A stretch of 64,000 nucleotides of DNA from Leishmania donovani (Eukaryota > Euglenozoa > Kinetoplastea > Trypanosomatida > Trypanosomatidae), in NCBI RefSeq assembly GCF_000227135.1, contig NC_018259.1, positions 1,382,619 through 1,446,618 of the forward strand. The letters run 5' to 3'. The notes beneath the pieces are model-generated. The model was not told the origin of the DNA, made no database searches, and saw only the letters and a program-made list of their open reading frames with translations. Every line of letters starts with the position of its first letter. Position 1 is the first letter of the stretch. Below are positions 54,907 to 63,304 of this stretch, piece by piece. The position numbers and the translations under genes were made by a program.

Positions 54907-55509
54907 ATGAGCGTACCTTCGCTGCATCGAAGCGACCGCAGCGGCGATCCTACTCGGGACCGCGCCCACTATGTGAGGGCGCAGCGGCAGCACCTTGTGC
55001 GCGAGACACGAATGCTACAGATGGCGCTGGAGGAGCTGCAGGAGGAAGCGGAGCGGGCAAACAGCGAAGAAGCGTTGGTGCGCCGTGCAATAGACACGAC
55101 GCATCGCGAGCTGCTGCGGTGCCTTCTTCATCTTGCCTTAACTGAGCAGGATTCAACGAGAGGCACAGTGGCGGCATCCGGCGCACAAGCGCAGTACGAC
55201 GCAACAAGCGCCATCATCTGTGAGGTATTGCGGAGGTATAAGCGCGATCAAGACGCATTCACGCAGGAGGCCAAGCAGCGCTTGGAGAGTATCAGAGAAG
55301 AAGCGCGACAGGCGTGCGTGAACGTCGGCGACACCCTCGCCGTGCCACAAGGTGAGCATGCTCACAGCAGTGGTGTCGGCACCATTGTAGAAGCAACTGA
55401 ACTCGACTCCCCTCGCAGTGCCTTGGAGGCGCTGCGCGAGATGAAGGCCGAGGTGGACGAGGAGACGGAGGCCACGCTGCTGAGCATCGGCCGCACGCTG
55501 TTTTGCTGA
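54907..55509 (+). CDS. coiled-coil protein, 200 aa
   Basis: True ATG. Residues ~20-80 ('YVRAQRQHLVRETRMLQMALEELQEEAERANSEEALVRRAIDTTHRELLRCLLHLAL') and ~105-140 are charged amphipathic helices with heptad-like Leu/Met spacing. A third short helix lies near the C-terminus ('ALEALREMKAEVDEETEATLLSI'). It resembles small cytoskeletal or kinetoplastid-specific coiled-coil proteins in general form only; no family is recognised. No signal or TM segment. A structural or adaptor role is plausible but unproven. Confidence 0.75.
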   Translation: MSVPSLHRSDRSGDPTRDRAHYVRAQRQHLVRETRMLQMALEELQEEAERANSEEALVRRAIDTTHRELLRCLLHLALTEQDSTRGTVAASGAQAQYDATSAIICEVLRRYKRDQDAFTQEAKQRLESIREEARQACVNVGDTLAVPQGEHAHSSGVGTIVEATELDSPRSALEALREMKAEVDEETEATLLSIGRTLFC

Positions 55510-55828
55510 CTCCCGCGTTGTCCGTCTTCTTTCAATTTGCCTCTGATATACTCTCCCCTTCCACTTCCCCCACTAAGAGGACGGCGGCACACCCGAAGTG
55601 ACGGGTGGGGGGGGTGTGCAGGGAGGCCGTTGCTCCTGCTAGGAAGGGGGTCCGGTGAATGGACTGCACACGCACTCACACATGCGAGGCCCGAGGCGAC
55701 GCGGCCTGTCTGTCTGCTCCCTCCTTACGCGATCACTGTTGTTTTCCTGGATCCTTTCCCTATAAAAAAAAACAATGGAGAATGAAATGAGGTATGCTGC
55801 TACTGCCCAAACGCATGAGCGCGCCTGC

Positions 55829-55862
55829 GCGACAAACTGCGCTGTGCGACAAACTGCGCTGT
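55829..55862. repeat. 17-bp tandem duplication
   Basis: The unit GCGACAAACTGCGCTGT occurs twice in perfect tandem (55829-55845, 55846-55862). It lies between genes and its significance is unknown. Confidence 0.9.
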
Positions 55863-56170
55863 GCTGCTGTCCTCGTCGCCCTTCTTTTCGTCGCCGACGA
55901 GATGCATTTTTTCCCTCTCTGCCATGGACGCAGACGGGAGTGCATATCTACTCCCGCCCGCCCGCCTCTTCTCCCCCCTTCGCTTCTCTGGTCACGGCAC
56001 ACAATGGGGCTTTCGTTTGCACGCACGATGCACCCATCACCTCTCCACATGGTCTTGCACGCGTCTCACTCTCATCTCTCGCTCTCCCCCACCACTATTA
56101 CGACGACTGCTGCACCCACTGTCGCGGCGAAGGTGCATGGGTGCTTGTTAGGTAGATAAAATTACGTAGC

Positions 56171-56226
56171 GGCTCTCCTTTCATTTTGCTTTCGTACTCC
56201 CCTTGCATATTCGCGCTTCCGCCCAG
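56171..56226 (+). promoter_or_regulatory. predicted trans-splice acceptor for 147-aa gene
   Basis: GGCTCTCCTTTCATTTTGCT followed by TTCGTACTCCCCTTGC and CGCTTCCGCCCAG; AG at 56225-56226, 67 nt upstream of the ATG. Confidence 0.6.
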
Positions 56227-56293
56227 CAGACCCCCCTCCCCCAAACAAAAAAAAACACGCACGCACGCCCGCACATACACGAAGAACGCACAA

Positions 56294-56737
56294 ATGGCGC
56301 CACCGAAGGCCTCTCTTCCCGCCCGCATCTTCGCGGGTGACTTCATGGGCATCAACTGGAACCGTGTCAGCTGGATGGCCCCGTACAACAACTTCTACCC
56401 CATCACAATGTGCGGCGGCTGGGGTGGTCGTATGTGGTCCAGTTTTATCCAGTACGGTCGCTTCGACAACCGTGCCGGCCTCATCATGGTGCGCAACCTG
56501 ATCATGGGCATCCCGACCGCTCTCATGGCTCTGCTGATGCTCGGCAATATGGACTGGTACCAGTGCATGCAGTGCGCCTTCTACCTTCCCGGGATCGCGA
56601 TGCCGCAGTGGGCGCAGAACGAGTACGCGAAGGAGATGGAGTGGGCCAGCTGGAACAAGCCGGGCGCCATGGCGAAACACCACTATGCCGGCACTGTGTC
56701 GATCCCCGGCACAGAGAAGTACATCACGGAGATGTAG
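56294..56737 (+). CDS. probable mitochondrial inner-membrane protein, 147 aa
   Basis: True ATG in context CACAAATGGC. Codons are strongly C/G-ending, suggesting high expression. The protein is rich in Trp, Met, Gly and aromatic residues ('FMGINWNRVSWMAPYNNFYPITMCGGWGGRMWSSFIQYGRF'). One or two hydrophobic segments are visible (about 68-85 'RNLIMGIPTALMALLMLG', and 92-103), followed by a polar, Lys-containing tail. Composition and size are like nuclear-encoded accessory subunits of respiratory-chain or ATP-synthase complexes in trypanosomatids, many of which have no homologue elsewhere. I cannot name the subunit. The N-terminus (MAPPKASLPARIFAG) is short and basic, compatible with a non-cleaved mitochondrial signal. 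Confidence 0.8.
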   Translation: MAPPKASLPARIFAGDFMGINWNRVSWMAPYNNFYPITMCGGWGGRMWSSFIQYGRFDNRAGLIMVRNLIMGIPTALMALLMLGNMDWYQCMQCAFYLPGIAMPQWAQNEYAKEMEWASWNKPGAMAKHHYAGTVSIPGTEKYITEM

Positions 56738-57203
56738 AAGGCTGGCCGGCCGTGCGCCAGACAAGGGAGGACTGGCGCACGGCTGAGCTCGTGCCTGCCT
56801 TCGTCTACTCCTTTTGTGGTCACGTTGTCTTTCCCACGCTTATCGCGTGGCAGCATGCGCTGAAGTGGGTGCGTGTGAGTGCATGCCAGTTCGCATTGCG
56901 GCAGCTCAGCTTGGGTCGCTGTACGGACGGGCCGCGGGTGGACAGATGCTGCCGTCGCTGCGGTCGACAGCAACCCAGTTGGCTTTGGTCTTGCTGCAGT
57001 GGCACGTGCGGAGGATTGCGCGAGACGGGGCGCGAAAGCTGCACGGCATGAGGGGAGTGGCAGTGCACAGAGTGGTGTCTCTCTCACACTTCAATGTGCT
57101 TCCAATGTGTTGTCTCGATGATTGCTCTCTGCGTAGTCTATGTTCGTTTCTGTTTTGCTTCCTGTGTTTCGTGAGACACGCACTGGCTCTGCCTCACTGT
57201 CGG

Positions 57204-57245
57204 ACACACGCACTCTCTCTCTCGAGAGAGAGAGAGTGCGTGTGT
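57204..57245. repeat. inverted repeat able to form a long hairpin
   Basis: Left arm ACACACGCACTCTCTCTCTC, immediately followed by the right arm, GA repeats then GTGCGTGTGT. The arms are fully complementary apart from one extra GA in the right arm. As RNA it would fold into a ~20-bp stem with almost no loop. It lies about 0.5 kb after the stop of the 147-aa protein. Confidence 0.85.
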
Positions 57246-57862
57246 GTACCTGTGCATGTGTGTGATGAGGCGAAATGCCGTGCATGAGTGTGCCCCGCGC
57301 ACGGTTTAGGTAGGATTTGATTTAAAGCTTTAGCCAAGAGGGGCTTCCACCGTCGACCCCACCTTCTAAACGAGCGACCCAAAAGTAAAAACGCATGTTA
57401 TTAGGCGCACCCAAGCACGCACAAACGGAGAAGGTGAAGCGTGGATGTGACGGCGACGGTGCCGAAAGCGGCTTGCCCATCGCCAGCGCACAGACGCGTC
57501 CTCGTTCGCGTGTCTTTGTGGTGCGTCGCGGCGAGTCTCAGTGGTGGTACTCTGTAATCTACGTGGCAAGATGCCGCTCCGTAACTGGATAAGAGAGCGT
57601 AGGGTGGCGCAAACGTTGCGCTTGCACCCAAGCGCGTGCAGCAGGGGAGTGCGCAGATGGCTTTGCTGTGCCTTGATGCCCCTTCTCATCCTACTTGCAA
57701 TCTTCTTTCTTCCACGGCTCTTGCGTGCGGCCTCTTTGGCCACCTTTTCTCTCCGCGCCACAAGCGCCCGTGGTCAGAGGCGGCGCTGGCGTCGCATCAG
57801 CCGCGAATCCCGAGCGAGAAGCAGCTAGTCTCTCGTTTTGGCCGGCTCATACTCTGAGTTAC

Positions 57863-57894
57863 ATCTCCCCCTTCCCTTTCCCCCACGAAAAAAG
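57863..57894 (+). promoter_or_regulatory. predicted trans-splice acceptor for PH-domain gene
   Basis: CATCTCCCCCTTCCCTTTCC followed by CCCACGAAAAAAG; AG at 57893-57894, 27 nt upstream of the ATG at 57922. Confidence 0.5.
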
Positions 57895-57921
57895 CGCCGG
57901 AACAGTGGAGCTGCCAGCATC

Positions 57922-58776
57922 ATGCCGACGCTTTTCGAGGCGAAGGCCGAGAAGCTGATGCTCGCTTCTCAAGAGGAGTGCCGCTTGCTGGCAGCGCAGT
58001 TGGAAAAAAGTCGTGCAGCACGAGCTGCGTTCACTTGCGGGTCGCAGGGCAGGACTCGTGCGGCACCAGCGACTGCACCCGCGGCGGCCACATCTCCACC
58101 GAGCCCCCAGAGAGTGTACAGCGCCGCCACTGTGACGGTTACCGTGAAAGGTCCCTCCATAGGCTCCTCCACCTCCACTTCACCCGATCGAGCCGGGAGC
58201 CCGTCGGCAGCGCCCCCGTCGACCTCCCCCGCGCGCGTTGTCATCCCCACTGCCGCCACGCATAAGGAAGGCACGCTGCTTCACTTGGTGCGGGGCAGTG
58301 GCCTGTTCGGCGGCGGCAGTCGCTCCTTCGTGCCTCACTACATTGTTGTGTCCGGTAGCGCTGGGATCTCGTGGTACGCGTCCGAAGCGGAGTACCGCCA
58401 GAACCCCTCTCGGCCACTCGGGCACGCCGACTTCTGGATCGAGACGTTCAACAGCCGAGGCAGCCGCTTTAAGAAGGCTGCTGTGTGCTGGCCGCTCATC
58501 TTGCCTGACGATTGCCCAGAGGCGAAGGACGCGAACAAGACGTACTTCGCTGTAGACTACTACACGCCCAACGAGGCGCGGGAGCAAGTTGTGCTGGCGG
58601 CGTCGTCGCCGGCAGAACGCGACGAGTGGGTGCAGGTTCTCACCAAGTATATTGACCTCTATTTGGCCCCTCGTGCCGAGTCGGAGGAACTGCAGCACAT
58701 CCCGCGCGGCGCAGCAGTCCCGCTGCACCGGTCAGGGGTCATCGAAGGCGAAGCTCCAGGCGGTAACATTCTCTGA
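57922..58776 (+). CDS. PH-domain protein, 284 aa
   Basis: ATG at 57922, after the predicted acceptor. Residues 1-35 are a charged helix ('FEAKAEKLMLASQEECRLLAAQLEKSRAARAAF'). A Ser/Thr/Pro/Ala-rich linker follows to about residue 110. Residues ~114-245 form a pleckstrin-homology domain: 'KEGTLLHLVRGSG...FVPHYIVVSGSAGISWYASEAEYRQNPSRPLGHADFW' (family: G.L.K.......+.+fvL....L.yy.......p.g.i.l) and the closing helix 'SSPAERDEWVQVLTKYIDLYL' with the invariant Trp. The strand 1-2 loop is short, with few basic residues, so phosphoinositide binding is uncertain; protein binding is as likely. A membrane or cytoskeletal adaptor role is inferred. Confidence 0.85.
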   Translation: MPTLFEAKAEKLMLASQEECRLLAAQLEKSRAARAAFTCGSQGRTRAAPATAPAAATSPPSPQRVYSAATVTVTVKGPSIGSSTSTSPDRAGSPSAAPPSTSPARVVIPTAATHKEGTLLHLVRGSGLFGGGSRSFVPHYIVVSGSAGISWYASEAEYRQNPSRPLGHADFWIETFNSRGSRFKKAAVCWPLILPDDCPEAKDANKTYFAVDYYTPNEAREQVVLAASSPAERDEWVQVLTKYIDLYLAPRAESEELQHIPRGAAVPLHRSGVIEGEAPGGNIL

Positions 58777-59420
58777 GATAACACGCAGCGTGTTTGCGAG
58801 AGTGTGCGTGCGTTTGTGTGTTTCAGTGACGCGAGACGTGCCGTGCGATGTGCAAGCGTGGCCGCTGTTTCCCAGAAGGCCAATCGCGGCAAGGGGCAGC
58901 CAGTTGGCCGCCCTCACCCCATGCATGGTAGCCGCTGTGGAAGCAAGAGCAAGGTAAAGAGGGCAGATGACGGAGCTGCGCGCGTGTTGTTGTTCTGCTT
59001 ATTATTTTTGCCGTCCTTCTCGACGTCCGCGTATCGACAGATCGAGTGGTGACACGGTGTCTCGCTTTTACCCCTCCCCTCTTGCACCTCTCTCTGTCTC
59101 TCTCCTTTACCTTGCGGTGGCTGTGCTCGCTCTAAGGCACGTGATGGACACGTGGAGGTGTGCCCGCCCCCCGGTTTGCGTGATTGTCAAGTGCGCGCGA
59201 AGTGTGCTGAGCGTTTTTTTTTTTGCTTTTCTTTCACCCACAGCGCAGCGCGCCGGCTAAGACTGCAGGACCACCGTCCAGCTGTGGCTCCCACGTCTGT
59301 CCTCTGTGCGCTGCTGCACACATACGTACCTGGAGAGAGACGGCGCCATCCGATTGCCGCCGCGCATCTCGCCTCTCATCCTTCCCCCCTCCCCGTGGTG
59401 GACCACATATACATAGAATC
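58777..59420 (+). other. intergenic region before 437-aa coiled-coil gene
   Basis: 0.64 kb without a gene; a pyrimidine tract at 59213-59240 ends in a canonical acceptor. Confidence 0.55.
59213..59243 (+). promoter_or_regulatory. predicted trans-splice acceptor for 437-aa coiled-coil gene
   Basis: A T-run followed by GCTTTTCTTTCACCCACAG; AG at 59242-59243, 177 nt upstream of the ATG. Confidence 0.65.
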
Positions 59421-60734
59421 ATGACAACCCTACCGGTGCTTCACTTGAAAGCAACCAGCCTGCAGAATGTGACTATCGCCGCGGACCTGAGTGACACCAC
59501 AGCGACCCTCTACACGTTCCTCCGCTCGACCCCCAGCGCCGCCGAAACTGAACTGGCCCTCCAGCCCTTTCTCGAATCCCTCCACGCGGCTCCGTCGTCC
59601 GGCAGGGCTGCTCTCATGCGGCGACCAAATCATCGCCTTGTACAGCTTCTGGAGTCGGTGGCCGTTGATGGCGTCTTTCGTTGCACACCGCATGTCCTTC
59701 CTGCGCTGGCGCGTCACTCAGATCGGTGGCTGCACCGGTTGGGGTACCCCTCGATGGACGGTGAGGCGGCTGATTCTACGGCAGCGGTGGACTCTGCGGC
59801 ACATGCAGCGAGTGGGTCGCGGCGATCGGCGTCACCTCCGACGGCTGCACCGTTCTCATTCATGCGCGTGCGCGCGACGGACATGCACCAGTACGTCGAT
59901 CCGTACTCAGCCTATGAGGCTGATTACGTTGGGAGGCAGGAAGCGGCTCACTCGGCTCATGTTGATGCCTTTGCCAGCGGCGAAGCGCATTTGCCTAAGA
60001 ACGGGTCTGCAGCAGAGTCGAGTGGCCTGCAGCACAGGGACACTGCGCAGCCTCATGAAGAGGCATCGTCTGTGTCGGCTGAGGTGTCTGCGCTCACTGT
60101 TCCTGGAGACGAGCCGCAGCGGAGCGAGCTAGCGCCGTCTGCGTCGCACGCAGCGACTCCAGCGCCAAAAGCGGCCCTCACCTCCGCCCCGGCGATTCAC
60201 CCGGTGCTCCACCTCATCGCAAACCAAGTTGTGCAGCAGCAGGAGGAAGGGGAGAAGACGGGCCGCGGGAGCGCGGAGGAGCGTGCGCACCCGTCCTCGT
60301 CACACGCAGTTCTTGACGAAAAGCTGCAACGTCTCATGGCGCAGCTAAACGAGGCAGAAACACAGCTTACCGACGCCATGGCAGAGAAGGAGGCGGCAGA
60401 GCAGGTGTGGTTGCCGTACTACAGCCGCCTCAAGACGAGCAGGATGTACGTCAACGAGCTCAAGAGTCGTTTACAGAGCGCCGCCTCCCTCTATCTGCTT
60501 CAGCGATACGAGCGCGAGACGCTTCAGCAGGCTCACGTCGGCGTCGCGATGGAGTCCATGAGCCTGCAGCTGGTGCTGCGCGATGTGCGCGCACGACTGG
60601 AAGATGAGCAGCGCAGTTCGCTCACAGACGACCACCAGCAGGCGACGGAGAGCGATATGCTGGCTCAGCAGTTGAGCGCTGTTCTGGCAGTGCCTGCGGC
60701 TGCGAGCCAGCGCAACGCGGCATGCCATCGTTGA
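59421..60734 (+). CDS. coiled-coil protein, 437 aa
   Basis: First in-frame ATG after the acceptor. Residues 1-120 look folded ('LKATSLQNVTIAADLSDTTATLYTFLRS...LVQLLESVAVDGVFRCTPHVLPALARHSDRWLHRLGYPS') but unfamiliar. Residues ~120-290 are low-complexity Ala/Ser/Pro. Residues ~295-420 form a long charged coiled coil ('LDEKLQRLMAQLNEAETQLTDAMAEKEAAEQVW...YVNELKSRLQSAASLYLLQRYERETLQQAHVGVAMESMSLQLVLRDVRARLEDEQRS'). No TM segment. Similar folded-head plus coiled-coil layouts are common in cytoskeletal proteins of trypanosomatids, but I recognise no family. Confidence 0.8.
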   Translation: MTTLPVLHLKATSLQNVTIAADLSDTTATLYTFLRSTPSAAETELALQPFLESLHAAPSSGRAALMRRPNHRLVQLLESVAVDGVFRCTPHVLPALARHSDRWLHRLGYPSMDGEAADSTAAVDSAAHAASGSRRSASPPTAAPFSFMRVRATDMHQYVDPYSAYEADYVGRQEAAHSAHVDAFASGEAHLPKNGSAAESSGLQHRDTAQPHEEASSVSAEVSALTVPGDEPQRSELAPSASHAATPAPKAALTSAPAIHPVLHLIANQVVQQQEEGEKTGRGSAEERAHPSSSHAVLDEKLQRLMAQLNEAETQLTDAMAEKEAAEQVWLPYYSRLKTSRMYVNELKSRLQSAASLYLLQRYERETLQQAHVGVAMESMSLQLVLRDVRARLEDEQRSSLTDDHQQATESDMLAQQLSAVLAVPAAASQRNAACHR

Positions 60735-61069
60735 AACTAAGCAGCTCATCTCGCATACACATAGACGATCACAATGGCGGAGTTTGATCATGTCCGCCAG
60801 TCCCGATTCACGTCAGCGGCCTCACCAGCACAGCGGCAGCAACATATGCACACCAAGAGTTTTAACATAGCTCTCTGTCAGGGCATAGTCGTCGCTGCGA
60901 CTGACGGAGATGGCTGACAACCCCCCTCCCGCTCAACGCATCAGACTTCTCGGGCGTTTTGTGCATCCACTCTAGTGATTTACAGCGGCTACTGGTCGGG
61001 ACCACATGCCCTCTTTGGACTTTGCTGCACATCTTCTCCCCAGTTCAACGTCCTGCGTTCGCAGCTCTG

Positions 61070-61113
61070 CGCCCTCTTCTCCTCTTTTTGCTTTCGTGTG
61101 TGCCGCTGCTGAG
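61070..61113 (+). promoter_or_regulatory. predicted trans-splice acceptor for WRAP53-like gene
   Basis: GCGCCCTCTTCTCCTCTTTT followed by TGCTTTCGTGTGTGCCGC and TGCTGAG; AG at 61112-61113, 118 nt before the ATG. An alternative AG at 61220-61221 is only 10 nt before it. Confidence 0.45.
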
Positions 61114-61131
61114 CTGCGACAACGCAGACGG

Positions 61132-61134
<3 letters not shown>

Positions 61135-61169
<35 letters not shown>
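61135..61169. repeat. (CA)17 microsatellite
   Basis: The longest pure dinucleotide tract in the window, ~60 nt before the WRAP53-like ATG and probably inside its 5' UTR. Confidence 0.92.
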
Positions 61170-61174
<5 letters not shown>

Positions 61175-61231
61175 TGCACACACAGCGGTCACCACCCCCA
61201 TCTTCTTACCCCACATGCGAGCGCTGTAGTA

Positions 61232-62503
61232 ATGCCGACATTTTGGAAAGAGCAGGCGCATGTGCGCCGACTCTACAGCGCCCCAGACAGCACTAGCGAG
61301 CTCATTGCCACCTGCGACAAGGCCTACGTGCCTTCCTTGGCCTACGCAGCTTCGACCAACTCCGCTGTGGTGGTTGCAGAGGACGACGCGACGGCGCCAC
61401 GAGTGCAGCTTCCTTTCCCAGCCATTGACCTTGCGTGGTGCCCCTTCAAGAAGGGCACCGAAAATGCGGCCTACGCGACGGCGTGCCACAGCCAGCCCAT
61501 ACAGATATGGGACCTCGAGGACGCCGAGCTGCGCGCCTCGTACACGGCGACGAACGACAGCGACTACCACGTCCACGCGCACGCACTGTGTTGGTTCAAG
61601 GCGCCGACGCACCAGCACTGGATCGCTGGTGGCTACGGCGGCTTCGAGGATGTCACTCAGGTGCGCGTGTTCGACATCATGGCTGAGGGCAGCCAGCCCA
61701 TCTGGTCGTACAGCGACAAGCGCGGCAAAGGGATGGTGTCCGCTATGCATGACTGCCAGTGGCAGGGCACAGTCTCGCTACTGGCGGTGGGGAGCTACGA
61801 TGCGCCGTCGGTGCACCTCATCGACTGCCGGAAGCGGTGCCCGGTGGCGGAGTTGCATGGGCTTAAGCGGGGCGTGCAGGTGATACGAAGCGGCATCGAC
61901 GGCTCCGACCCATACTGCATCTACGCCGGGGGGAGTCAAGGAGATAGCCGCATCGCGTGCTGGGATGTGCGCAAGCCACGCGCGCCGCTCTTCACACTAT
62001 CCAGGCCCGTCCACACGAACCAAGTCTTCCAGTTCGACCTGCTGCATGTGCACGCCGCCGCTGCCTCCGATGACAGCGCTTCTGGTTGCTCGCGTGGTCT
62101 TGTGTCGACCTGCTCTGCAGGCGGGGTGCTGTTATACCGATGGCGTCCAGGAGATATACCCTCTGACGGCACAGAGGAGCACATTGGCGCCTCTGTGGGC
62201 CCGACTAGTGGCTTGGCAGTGGTGGGGCCCGACACGGTCGTGGTGAGCACCGGCAGCCGCACGTACGACGTATGCCCCGAAGCGCCCAAGGAGAGGGCCC
62301 GCACCCTTGCTCTACCATTGCCGTGCCGTGACAACGATCACGGCGATGAAACGCTGCAACCACACTTTCCGGTTCATAGGCGCCAACGATCGCCGATGCA
62401 GGACGGGTCAGATGAGGAGTCAAGCTCGGAAAAGTTAGAGCTTCTCACTACCACTGAGGCAACGAATATTGCGGTTCTCTCGCTTACGCAGCGACATACG
62501 TGA
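61232..62503 (+). CDS. WRAP53: WRAP53/TCAB1-like WD40 protein
   Basis: 423 residues from ATG 61232. The WD40 propeller follows the TCAB1 pattern closely. 'ATACHSQPIQIWDLEDAELRASYTATNDSDYHVHAHALCWF' matches the human region '[33 protein letters not shown]'. 'IAGGYGGFEDVTQVRVFDI' matches GFNRTVRVF. 'GKGMVSAMHDCQWQGTVSLLAVGSYDAPSVHLID' matches G.ISCIAFSP.....ACGSY..S+GLY. 'SRIACWDVRKPRAPLFTLSRPVHTNQVFQFDL' matches '[30 protein letters not shown]'. A short acidic Ser-rich tail follows. In animals WRAP53 binds the CAB box of scaRNAs and telomerase RNA and brings them to Cajal bodies. Trypanosomatids lack clear Cajal bodies, so the RNA partner here is an open question. Confidence 0.85.
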   Translation: MPTFWKEQAHVRRLYSAPDSTSELIATCDKAYVPSLAYAASTNSAVVVAEDDATAPRVQLPFPAIDLAWCPFKKGTENAAYATACHSQPIQIWDLEDAELRASYTATNDSDYHVHAHALCWFKAPTHQHWIAGGYGGFEDVTQVRVFDIMAEGSQPIWSYSDKRGKGMVSAMHDCQWQGTVSLLAVGSYDAPSVHLIDCRKRCPVAELHGLKRGVQVIRSGIDGSDPYCIYAGGSQGDSRIACWDVRKPRAPLFTLSRPVHTNQVFQFDLLHVHAAAASDDSASGCSRGLVSTCSAGGVLLYRWRPGDIPSDGTEEHIGASVGPTSGLAVVGPDTVVVSTGSRTYDVCPEAPKERARTLALPLPCRDNDHGDETLQPHFPVHRRQRSPMQDGSDEESSSEKLELLTTTEATNIAVLSLTQRHT

Positions 62504-63304
62504 AGCCTCGAAATACATCTGTCATTCTCAACGCTACACGTCTCAGTACATCACTCTTAAACCTTGCACAGCATTGGTTCTCGATTACGGAAGCTCGGGG
62601 GTAGGCGCAGCTGACGTCTAGTGCAACCCCACCCACTCTCCGCCGGATACTCAGGCACATGCACCCCCCTTTCCCTCCCCCGACACACACAAACTTCATG
62701 CCGTGTGCCAAAGAAATTCGCACACAAAGAATCAGGTGTCGAAGCGGTGGAGCAAGAGAGTGCACACTGCAGCGTCAGGAGCCTCGCGCATTGGCTGCTG
62801 TGGCCATCCACTGGGACCGTGAGCGCGAGCCGCATCGAAGGAAGACAAAAAGGAGACGTCCATCCTTTCCTGGCACCAACATCTCTCTGCAACCACATTC
62901 CGTCTTTTCATATGCTTCAAGCACAATAAGTGCTTCAAGAGAAAGAGCATCGTTTGCTTACGTGAGATGCTTGTGTTCTCCCACCCAACCACTACTGCTC
63001 CTCTCTGTCCCTTTATGCATCCTTCGGCGCCCTCGTTGCGCGTACAAGACCCCCTCCCCCCTTCCCACGCCCTCCACCCTCCACCACACGCACGCGCATC
63101 GACAAGGTATTCCACGCCTACTTCCTCTTCTCTCCATCATTCCGCGTCTTCCCCCCTCCCCCCCGCACAGTGGCATTTGGCGGTAACCCCTCTCCCTGAC
63201 CTCCCTTCTCGTTTTTTCATCGCCATTCACCCGCGTCGTTGCTTCTCACCCTGCATCCTCGTCGACGCGTCGCGCAGAACCGTTCGCGTAGCGTGCCTCA
63301 CTCC
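62504..63304 (+). other. intergenic region up to the N gap
   Basis: 0.8 kb, no credible gene. Pyrimidine-rich stretches near 62995-63080 and 63121-63215 may be the splice signal of a gene hidden in or beyond the gap. Confidence 0.5.

Larger units (their letters stand above)
55510..56293 (+). other. intergenic region with 17-bp tandem repeat
   Basis: 0.8 kb, no gene. It holds an A-run near 55765-55773, the tandem repeat at 55829-55862, and an acceptor at 56225-56226. Confidence 0.55.
56738..57921 (+). other. intergenic region with long hairpin
   Basis: 1.2 kb, no credible gene. The hairpin-forming inverted repeat at 57204-57245 lies in the middle, and a splice acceptor for the PH gene at 57893-57894. 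Confidence 0.55.
60735..61231 (+). other. intergenic region with long CA repeat
   Basis: 0.5 kb without a gene. The CA tract lies at 61135-61169, between a candidate acceptor (61112-61113) and the WRAP53-like start codon. Confidence 0.55.

Noticed and set aside
61135..61169. CA repeat as telomeric or centromeric sequence
   Set aside because: Short pure dinucleotide tract without TTAGGG-type units; ordinary microsatellite near a gene start.
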